DNA of 64,000 nt from Branchiostoma floridae (lineage: Eukaryota; Chordata; Leptocardii; Amphioxiformes; Branchiostomatidae), in contig NC_049991.1 in the NCBI RefSeq assembly GCF_000003815.2, positions 12,754,470 to 12,818,469 of the forward strand. The letters are read 5' to 3'. Below, one piece after another: positions 1-11,500 of this stretch. The notes beneath the pieces are model-generated. The model saw nothing but the letters and a program-made list of their open reading frames with translations, was not told the DNA's origin and made no database searches. A program made the position numbers and the translations under genes. Positions within the stretch are counted from its first letter, which is position 1. Every line of letters begins with the position of its first letter.

Positions 1-498
1 TATCCAGGCCTTATGTATTAGATATTTGCGGACACAAATGTTGTGACACATATTTTATGAACAATGGTGCCTGCTACAGTAGTTGGTGTAGATTTGATAT
101 TGAGGAATTCCAATTTTTTTTGATACCAGGTGACCCTGACACAAACTCACATAGACTGAGAGTTGCCTTTAATGATATCTTTATTAGCCGTACAAAATAC
201 ACATTGATAACATCTGCAGAAATTCTTTAGCCTTTCAACAGCAAAATTATTTGAAGACGTGTTGTTCAAAACTGTCCTGAGATTGTGTGATCGACATTTA
301 CTCTTCAAGGCTGAAAAAGAAAGACATTTCAATGAAGAAAGTGATGGTACATGTACTACAAAAAGAAAGCAACAATGAAAATCAATGTTTATCTAAACAG
401 AACATGATATGCATGACAGAAAATGGCCAACAAGATGAAATATACTGTGGTTGTAAATTCTTGAGTTTATGAGGGTGCACATGGGCACTATAACTTAC

Positions 499-656
499 CT
501 CACAGACGACGGGGCTGCCCTTGGTGTTGTAGAAGACAGCCTGGCAGCTACCACAGTAGTTGGGGACGCAGACGGCGCCGGGGTAGGCCGGACACGTGGT
601 ATACCGACAGGGGTCGACAAAGCACTCCACAAGGGGCTCACCATTAGGGCATGTCT
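499..656 (-). CDS. Exon 51: distinct Cys-rich domain
   Basis: 158 nt, phase 1-0, acceptor gttcacag, donor gtaagt. It encodes TCPNGEPLVECFVDPCRY, TTCPAYPGAVCVPNYCG and SCQAVFYNTKGSPVVC, nine cysteines with a YCGxC motif. It does not fit the VWC-like module. I recall similar C-x-N/D-G-x-P-L...PC...YCGxC blocks in invertebrate matrix and protease-inhibitor proteins but cannot name the family. The next exon is left of position 1; nothing coding is visible in 1-498. Confidence 0.75.
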
Positions 657-3600
657 CTGTGAACAGGGAGGGGAACAGAGTAATGGTAAAGAGGATTCAG
701 TTACTCTGTACAGTACAGCAAATTTATCATTCAGGTTCACTTTCTGTCATATATATGATTGTACAAATCAAGCAGCATTTGTTTTTTCAATGTTTGAAAT
801 CAATGTTTTAAAATTGGAGCATATCATGCTGTTATAAAATATACTTTTTTTAGCCAAATCCTTCACACTTTCAATCAAATGAGGAAAAGGATGAAAACAA
901 TGAATTATTGCAATCAAAATATGGAGTTTGATATCTAGGAAATTGACATTGCATTCAGCCTTAGCATTTCCAATGAAGTGCTCTTTTTTTACAGCAATAT
1001 TTCCTTGTTAAGAGAATATTTTCTGCTATTGAAATAGGGAGTTATGTTGTAGTAGCCTATGTGACTCACCAGGCTCAGGTGTTGTGTAGGGGACAGTTGT
1101 GGTCTCAGTAGTCTGCCATGGGCACACTTGGTCCCTGGGGCACTGCCACTCACCCTTCTTACAGGTGCTGCAAACACAGAATTATGGTACAGCCATTGAA
1201 GGTATATATCAAAAAGGTGCTTAGTATAATTTTTCCACAGTGATAAGATACTCATCTTTTAACCAGTACAGTTTAATTGATTGTTAAGTTTAAGTATAAG
1301 TATATCTGTTTTACATACATAGTGCTGGCATGGTTTTCTGACAAATAAAATACAAGACTTATACAGTCATAAACATGTAGTAGTATGCAGTTCCAGTGCA
1401 TGTACTTACCAGTCCTTATCAGTCTCACCATGGCGGAACTTCTCCCCAGTAATGGGGCTGTAGCAGAACTCTGCAAAAAAATACTCCATTTAAACAAAAT
1501 ATATCCAGCTTAAGGTCGGCATGAGCAATACAAGGTAACCTGGGTATCATCCGATTCCTACAGGGGCTACTTGCACTCGCTACCCTAAAAAAGTCTATGG
1601 GGTAACGAGTTCAAAGAGGCCTGGTAGAGATTGAGAAACTTCAATTTTTCAAACATATCTTTAAAAGTTTGCACAGAAGGCCTACTAACTTAAAGGTTCA
1701 TTGATGTCACATTCTTTTTTAAACTGTAAAAAATTACAATGTTTGTCATAAAGTTTAAGTGAAAGTAAAGGTATTGTACTGAGGATATAGTAAGAACACT
1801 TACTCTCACTGCAACCCTTGCGGGTACAGGAAACACGGCCGTTGGTGCAGGTACTGCAGAGGAGGAAAAAAACAATATTTTAGAAAAGGTGGCACAGATG
1901 TATTCTATCAACATTGAATAAAAATCGAGTATGTGAATGCAGGTGCATTCAAGTCAATCAATGATCTGTGCTTTTATATTATAATAATTGCAATTCAAAT
2001 CATGTGTAAAGCAAACTCTCACCACTTGTTGCAGCCCTGGAAGAACCTCTGGCCACTGTAGTACACACAGCCATCAACAGTGCAGGTTTCCTGGGGCTCT
2101 GTGGGAACATGGAACAGATGCCTCATCTATGACTATCCTGAGGGAATAACTTTGATACCTGATATTTTCTTCGTATCAACATCAGAATTAAGTCAACATT
2201 TTGACTGGTGTGGTAAGAATTAAGTCAACATTTTCACTGGTGTGGTAATTTCATCTAAAACCTAACATTGGCATTGACTTCATAAAGTCTCAAAGTCTCA
2301 TTGTTTTGGTATCTAATCTAGCATCTTTCATCTGATGATCAGCAATAATACATTTTGGATCCCACTTGTCACACAAATAAATCAATGACCAAAAACCTAC
2401 TGAATGGTGGCATATGGTGATGGATTAGGGAATTGTAATGAAACGTTATACCCACCAGTTATCTTCCTGGTGCGGGGGATGGGCTTGGTGGTGATGGGGG
2501 TGGGGCGGCACATCCTCTTAGTGCACATCCATTCGCCGTCCGGTGCACACTTGCTGCATTGAAAAAAAACTTATAGTTGATAAATCCGGCACCTTTAACC
2601 TTCTATCTGCTGAATGTCACATATGGCAAATGCAATGACAAAAGACTGCTGAACTATCTGTCAGGCACTTTTGTAACAGTAACACAAAGGTTAGATTATA
2701 AACAAATGAAAAGTGCACAGCTGGTTCTTCTTGTCAGAATTTATTCTCATCATTTCACTTTTCATTGTAACCTTCTCTGATATTTTGACACCGCACTAAT
2801 CCAATTTTGCATGTAGCAACATTTAGCAGCAATTTTATCTGTCAATGATGCCTGCAAATGATTGATTGATGAAATGGATGTATGGCTAGAATGGGCATCA
2901 AATTTTCATTGAATGATGGTATATGTATGACAGACTCCTTGATTATGTTACTCACCACTTGTTGCAGTCAACACGGGCAGACTGCTTGGGCCTGTAGACC
3001 ACACCAGTGAAGGGGTGGTAGCACTTGTCTGTGGGGCAGGTCTTCTTGGTGCACAGGGTCACACCATCCTTGCAGATGCTGAGATTTAAAAAATGGGGAG
3101 GAGGGCAAGGAGTATGAAATATTGTTTTGTATTCATCTATTCAGTTTTCCAGAAAGAAAAATTTTGAGAGGAGCCGGCAACAGGAATTTCCTCTGCAAGG
3201 CCAGCTCCTTTATCTATGGATTCTACCAAGTTGAACACAGATGACTTTTCATTTGAAACTTTGCTTTTTGTCATGATATTCACCCAAGTAAAAAGAAAGA
3301 TATGACAAAACTTTAAAAAGAAAGTTGATTGACTGAAGTTACATCTGAATGAAAAAATTCTGACCCTCATCAAATGAGCTTGATAACAGGTGGTTGGTAA
3401 ACATAAAAAGATGTTGTGTTGAAAATTCAGGTACATACCACTGGTTACACCTGACAAAGAACTCCTGGCCAGGCTGGTAGTAGGTGCCATTGACGTAACA
3501 CTGGGTCACTGCATAGAAAATGTAATGTAAGGCTTAATCGACTTGCTGCAACAATCTCTCACACGACTATGAATACTATATCAAATTCCATTAATTTCTA

Positions 3601-5529
3601 CATATGGAACAGCGTCCTTGCTGTATCTGCACTCTAAACAGTTGATTATATATATATATATTGTTATTTGATATATTCATGAATTGGTTTTTATTATTTG
3701 GCACACTGAACATATTACCAATGTGACATGATAAAGCTGTCCTTACCAGGGGTGGTGTAGGGGGTCCTGCACTCCCTCTCCTCCTTGCACTTAAGCTGGC
3801 CCTCGATGCACTTGCTGGAAGAGATAGGACAAAGACTTGCTCAATGGTTCATCATAAATGTTTATCATTCATTATTTACTGAGCATATAGTACATACTGT
3901 ACAAACTAAGACTGCCCCTATGGCTACCTGAGCTATGGGGCTGATGGATAAATGGATGGACTGTAGTTTAACATATATCAAGTGTCTGTAGGCTTCTCAT
4001 TCATAGAACTCTGTTTGCAGTCACAATATCTAGTAGCATTTTGAAAGATTCCATTGTATGCATGTTGTGTTTCATAGCCCGTGACCTACCAGGACTTGCA
4101 CTGCACAGAGATCCTCTCCTCCTCATAGACCTTCTCACCAGTAGTGGGGTGGAAGCACACATCTGGTGGGGAAATAAGACATTTACCTAACCTTTATGTA
4201 CTAAGTCACTCATGTTTTATTTCTTCATGATATATCAAATGTCTTAAACCTTTGGATGCATTTTGTTCTACCTTAAAAGTGCTTTAGACAGAATTGCAGA
4301 ATGTTAGCGAGTTAACGACAAAGGAGACAGATGCTCACCACGGGGGCACTTCTTTGTCCTGTCCTCACAAGTGTACTCTCCGTCCTTGCAGATGCTGAAA
4401 TAAAGAAAAGATAAAGTTGATTTAAGGTATGATCCTAGTCAGACTAAGGACTTCTGGGGATGTCTTGGAAATGCTACTTAGTATTATCTATGGCTCTTGA
4501 TATTTTTTCTGTAAAATACTTTTAATAACTGGAACTACAGATCAAGCTCTGGTGAAGAATAAACTATGAGAACAACATAATGGGACATGTTTTCAATAAC
4601 ACTTCACATACCACTGGCGGCAGCCATAGAAGAACTTCTGGCCAGACTGGAAGGTGAAGTCCTTGATCTTGCAGGATTTCTCAGGGGTAGTCTCTGGAAA
4701 AGGTTAAACAACAACTTCAGTCCTTAACTTCCAGCTTTTCAAAAAAATGAGTGTTTATATATGAAATAGCCAGACTTTATCAAAGTTTTCAAACTTGGCA
4801 CATTGCAAATCTGATACATGATGATAAAATGGCAGGTGGTCGGTCTACGTCTGTAGTGTTTCAATGTAATGGTGCTTGGAAGGGTAGCGGTTACAGTTGA
4901 AAGGTACTAGTGACTAATGGTTACTCACCTGGGGTGCAGGGCTTTGCAGGGCAGGCTGGGAAGCCTTCGCGGCAGACACTGAAGAAAAGAAGGGAAAGAA
5001 TAGTTAAAAAGAACAAGTACAACTCAAGGATGGATCACAGAAATCAATTTGAAATTTTCATTCAACTCCATGCTATTTTAGCTTGTGCTACTTACCACTC
5101 GTTGCAGCCATCATAGAAGGTCTCGCCCTCATAGTAAGTCTGGCCCTTCACAACACAGGTAGTGGGCACGTAGGGGGTGGCTATGGGGGAGAGCAAAACC
5201 TGAATTACAATTCTCTGACTGACAAATCTGAGACAACATTAAAACCATGCAGTTTATTTCTCCATGTCTGTAAATTTCCAGCTACATAATTTGGTATTCT
5301 AATATCCAAAGATTCCAAAGTACATACTCATGGTGGGCTCATAGGTGGTAGTCTGGGCGGTGGTGGTCTCACAGAACTCCTGCTGGGAGCACTTCCAGCG
5401 ACCCTCACTGCAGGTGCTGTGAAGGGAAAGTCAAAAGGCATCAATGTCGCATCTACAAATCCTGTCAATGAATGAAGTAATATTTCACAGAAACACACAC
5501 ACACAAACACACACATACACACACATACA

Positions 5530-5570
<41 letters not shown>

Positions 5571-8500
5571 ACAATAAAAAACACATTAAACTCATAGTTT
5601 TAAGAATTACTTTTAAAAAGACTTGAAAACCTACCACTCCTCGCACTGCTTGGTCATGACTTCACCCTCCTTGTACTGAACCCCGGTGTCAGGATGCCAG
5701 CAGAAGCCTTACAAAAAATGATAGAACCTCACTGTTTATTGTGCTAAGTAGGATATTTGTGAAGTATATCTTACTGATAGAAAAAATTATGAAATGATGA
5801 TAATACAATAATGCATAAATACAGTATGTTTTGATTTTTGCTGTAAAGCAGGGCTTGTCTTTTGAATACAGAAAATATAGATATTATAATTGTACATCAA
5901 GAGATAAAAGTGTAGGAATTACTTACTAGGCACACACATCATCAGAGTACAGGCAGCAGAACCATCCCTTCCGCACATGCTGTGGATGGAAGGAAAACCA
6001 GCTCATCATCAATACTAGTATTTAGATCTGACCATTAAACAATGTATATGACACAAAGAGGTAAATTCTTCCAAAAAATGGGAAATAGGACTGAACGCAT
6101 CCTGACGTATCAGATCTAGACAAAAGAGAATATTTCAGACTATAGCCTAGTGATGGTAAAGCCTTCCCGAGCATACTCACCAGGTGTTACACTGGTCATA
6201 GTAAGACTGGCCAGGCCTGTAGAAGAAGCCGTCGACCTCACACATAGGTGTGGGCACCTCACAGTCCTCACGCTGGTAACACTCCATGCGGCCAGACTTG
6301 CAAGTGCTGGAAAACAAAACAAATTCTAATCACTAAAAACCACAAGACCATAGCATGTCCAGGTCAAAAGATACAAGAAATAGAATTTCTGTTGGAGTAC
6401 CAAGGTCACACACCAGGGGGCCCAAAATTGACCTTGGCCTTCATCTTCCCAACCCCTACCCACACCCGTATTATCATTTTAATACATCTAGAGGTTCTAT
6501 AGTTATGCTGATCACAAATATCTGGAAACACAGACAAACAGACACGCCATATACTACACCTCCATTTTTCATGGAGGTAATAATTAAGTCAGTATTGTGG
6601 TTTTAAAAGTTGTACATTGTTTACTAGGTTTAGCTCATAAATTAAAGAAAAAAGGAAATGTTTAAGATAACCATCCATGCATCCATCTCTTCTCACTGTA
6701 TACTTACCATTCCTTGCAGTCCTTGGTGATAGTTTGACCTTCCTGGATCCTAGAGCCGGTCATCGGGCAGTAGCAGACATCTACATATACAACCAACATG
6801 TCATAGTTATAATCTTACTGTCTTCATGTACATGTAAGAATATACTAGTTAACAGATACTCATTATAGCTGAAGAAAACGTAATGTTATAACTGTAATAA
6901 ACATTAAATTTGGCAAGTTATGATTTTCTCAGTTTGAAAGATAGACCTTGTAAAATGTGGTCTTACCGCTAAGGCATGCCATTTCAGTACAGGATGGTCC
7001 ATAAGGAGTGCAAGTACTGAAAGATGCAAGAAGAAGTACAAACCATAAATGCTTATAGAATTGGCCTTACCTTGAGGGCATCCCTTAAGGGTACACCTTC
7101 CTCCATAAGGAGTGCAAGTACTGGAAGATGCAAGAAAAGTTGTGTCTTATATCTTATCTTCTTAGGCATGGAAGCTTACTATACAAAATGACATTGGATG
7201 TTTTCATGTCTGTTTCTGAGCAGATATTGACCCTATTTTCTCAACATCATTGATCTTGTGAATTCTTACAGCTGCTATAAATAAAGTAGATTCGTCATCC
7301 AATGGATAGAAAGGATAGCAATAGCTCTTAAATGATGTTATTCACTCAATAAACAAGTACTACCAGCAAGAGAAAATTTTCAACATGACTCTGTCCTTGG
7401 TGCTGAATATCTGGAGGTGACAACAGCTTTCCCGTAACCCAAAATTACAGCATGACTGTGCTAAAGTTGGTGACATACAATACTTACCACCTGTTGCAGT
7501 CATCGTAGTAGGTCTCTCCAACCTGGAAAGTGATGCCCTTAATCTCACACTGGGAGTACACTGTGGACAATGGAGGAAAGTCAGAGTTATGTCTGATCAC
7601 TTTTTAATGATTGAAGGTAAAAACGACTTGTATACCATAGGGCATAGATATTCAGACAATCAGAAGTTGTTATCAAAGGTAAGAAGGTAATGGTTAGCAT
7701 TTTCTATGTACAACTACTTTCACCCTTTGTTGTGGTTTTTACTTTTATTACAGCAACATTTGATTCAATTCTACGCAGCAATACAAGGAAATGCATATTT
7801 GATGAGTGGCACTGACCAGGGGTGGTGGGCTCAACAGTGGTGGGCTCAGCAGTGGTGGTCATCTGGCAGTCCTCCTGTGGGATACAGGCCCACTTGCTGT
7901 CCTGGCACATGCTGGGATAGAGGGAGAGCAACCTTCACTCTACATTCTGAATACTAGCCACATGTTACACAATATAGGTTAACCCAAATTAGTAAGAGTA
8001 TACATCACATCTTAATCATGTTAGTACCCCTCACTCAAATAGATGGTGATACAGATACCATGGATATAATAATTCCAATTACGCTTTGTCTCTCTACAAT
8101 TTCTTTTAAACACAAACATTCATGCATGGCTAAATGTTATATGAATGTGATGTGAAGCTGTTAATATTATGTCATATCAATAGTAACTCAAAACAAAATT
8201 TAAGACATTTTCTAAAACAGGATTAATGCTGTTATTGTTAAGATACAGGTTTCTTTTATGAAAAAACAAAGGTTTTCTTATAAAAGTCAAGTGAACTTGG
8301 ACTGACCATTCCTGGCACTGGTGTGTGCAGACCTCTCCTGGCTGGTACTTGATGCCAGTGGTGGGGTGGTAGCAGACATCTGTGGGAAGACATGGCAGAG
8401 TTACTTAGCGCTGTTCAAAGATAGTTCAGGAGTGGAGGTGAACAGTGCTCCTCCATCGTAAACCACCACAATCATGAAGAAAATAACCTTGATCAGTTTC

Positions 8501-11500
8501 AGCAATGTTGTAACTCACCACTGGTGGTGCAGGGCAGGATGGTGCACATGGTCACTCCCTGGTCACAGATACTGCAGGAAAAAAATGTGATTATAGTTTC
8601 CAATTGAAAATGATTGTCTATTTGTATTATTCTTCAACTGTTAATGGACGTCTGCAGTAGTAACAATTCTCAAAAAGGGGTTTGCAACTTTAAAAAGGTT
8701 TTTTTAGGACATAGTATGTAATGTAGAAAAAAAGTCTGGAAGTAACCAGTATGTCTGTACCCACCACTTGTTGCACTCCTGGTAGAAGGTCTCACCCTGC
8801 TTGTAGACGAAGCCATCAACAATGCAGGAATCCTCAGCAACAAACTTGCGGGCTGAAATAAGATGATTGTAATGAATAAATAGTTTGAAACGCTAGAAGC
8901 AGATCAATCTTATATCTAATCTGCCCTGTCATTGACTTGGCTATCCATTATAATGGTTGCTGAATTTTTTGTATGGTCATGTTTTTCTTTTGCATAAATA
9001 CTATACAATGTACCCGGTATTTTGAACAAGATGGGTGGTGCTACAGAATTTGGTCTATTGTCAATGAGTAATCTCCTGAATAAAAGATGTGAAGAAGCAA
9101 TCTTATCTCATCAGAACTATTATGTCAAGCCTGAGGATAAGCTATGAGTTACGTACTGATGTAAGGGGTGCAGTCGGGGGTGGTTCCCTTGGTAACAGTG
9201 CCGTGGATCTCATCTCCCTGGGGGGTGACGCAGTAGCAGATCCTCAGGTCGATGTTGCACTGGATGGGGTAGAAGGTGCCGTCGGGCTTGCAGCGGGGGC
9301 GCACAGTCCTGAACACCTGCAGAATTACATGGCAAATACAGTAGAAGACAGTTAATTGCACAATGGATTACCACACACTTCTGTTAATTGCATGGAATCT
9401 AAAATCCCGTGGTGGTGCGGTTCAGTTGGATAACTAATTGCTTTGTTGCACCACCGGGATAAATGCACGAAATATACTGGCAAATGGCTTCTACTGTATA
9501 AAAACATTGTTATTCAAACAAGTTTCATTCCAATCGTAGGAATGATATTTGGTGATGTTCTCAAAAGCTTTTTGTCTAGTTCATTCATGGATGAATGGGG
9601 AAATAAAAAACTACATTGTTAGCAAAAGTCTAATTGAGTTCAAAACTTGGTGTTGAATGTCCAGCATGCTGATACATAAAAATGTATGTATAAGTCTTCA
9701 CAAAACGAACCTGAGGAAGAGTCTCAAAAATCTCCAGCTGGTCCCAGCAGTCCAGGTAAGGGGAGGTGGTGGTGTACTCGGTGGTCTGGGTGTACTCTGT
9801 GGTGGTCTGGGGAGTGTACTCGGTGGTGGTCTCAGGGGTGTACTCAGTAGTGGTCTGGGGAGTGTACTCAGTAGTGGTCTCGGGGGTGTACTCAGTGGTG
9901 GTGTAAGGGGTGTACTCTGGAAAGTGGTACATACAAGATGACTGACAAATCTTATGAACTAATATCAATGGTAAGTAACTTTATGCTCATGTTCACTTAC
10001 TATACTGGGGTTAATGAAATTTTGCTCATCAATACATCTCCATCTTAAAACCTTAAAGTCCATAGTTTGATAGCTTGATGATAGAGAACTATAATTGCGG
10101 AAAAAAACAATTTATGAACATTTCTTAACACGTTATACATTATGTCAAAGATATCATTTATGACTGCTCAGTACTGCTTTACAAGTTTACAAAAATACAC
10201 TGAATGAGATGATCTATGATTATGCAGAGTATGATAATGCAGTGTAGTACCAGTGGTGGTGGCGTAGACAAAAGAGCAGTCGGGGATGTCGACACCGAAG
10301 ACACGGGTGCCGGGGATCTCGTAGCCCTTGGGGGTGGCACAGAAGCAGTACCCGTAGGTGTCGTGGCACTGCAGGGGGGCGTAGCTGCCGTCGGGCTCAC
10401 ACATGGGCAGGAAGTGTCCGGGGCTGGGGATGTACTGCCTCTGCTGGATCACACAGGGGGTGGGGGAGCAGGTCTCGCACACACACTGGGGGGTGGGGGT
10501 GGTGCACTCCTCACCCTGGCAGAGGGAGGGGTCGGGACACTCCTCACACACGCAGGGGGTGGGGGTAGGGAAGGGGGTGGTGCACTCCTCTCCCTCACAT
10601 GGGGTGGGGGTGGTGCATTCCTCTCCCTCACATGGGGTGGGGGTGGTGGTAGGGTAGGGGGTGGTGCATTCCTCACCCTGACAGGGGTAGGGGGTGGTAC
10701 ATTCCTCACCCTCACAGGGGTAGGTGGTGGTGCACTCCTCTCCAACACAAGGGGTAGGGGTAGTTGTGGCTGGAGAGACAGAAGAAAGAAACGCTGTAAT
10801 TTATCTTTGACTTTCACGAAACAAACTAATCCTTTGCTTAGATAAATGTTGAGTAACAAAGTGAACATACATGCACATACATGTAAACCAGTGGCAACCC
10901 CCACATTACCTTTATGCCCAAACTATATATACTTATACTGTATCTATGATATATAGCCACAGTAGCTTCAGCTACTTATGTCTACTTACTCATCCAGTAA
11001 GTGTCACAGTCAGGCACGGTCCTCTGCTCGTAGACCTGGAACATGGACTCCCTGTACATGACACCCTTGACGGGGTGGACACAGTAGCACACATCCTCCT
11101 GGCACTGCAGGGGCTCAAAGGTGCCCTCCTCCGTGCACTTGGGAGTGAACTTGCCACGGCTGTACTCCCTCATCTCCCAGCACTTAGGGTCTGAGAATCA
11201 AAGAAACATGACCAATGAAGTTGTCTGAATCTAAAAATGCATGGTAACTTATTTGCTGTTTTGTTATGTTGATTTGCTTGCTGTTATACATCCAAGGGGG
11301 GAAACAGGAAATTAGGAAATATTTGTATCTCAATTAAGGTTCTTCAACACTACTTGTAAACAGACAGCTTTGAATTCACTCATGTTTGTGGTTATTCTGA
11401 TACAGCTAAATTTCCTTCTTGTATTTTAAATGCTTTAGATGGGCTGTCAAAGTTGATCAGAACTTCTGTATTTCTTTCCAGCTACCAATGGACACAAAAT

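Noticed and set aside
1-150. Weak similarity between 60-100 and exon 51 (TACAGTAGTTGG-like block)
   Set aside because: Too short, no splice sites and no frame; could be chance or an old duplicate.
10216-10845. 209-codon plus-strand open frame rich in Gly/Val
   Set aside because: It is the antisense of exon 24, whose C-rich repeat leaves the opposite strand open. The minus strand has splice sites, domain motifs and frame continuity.
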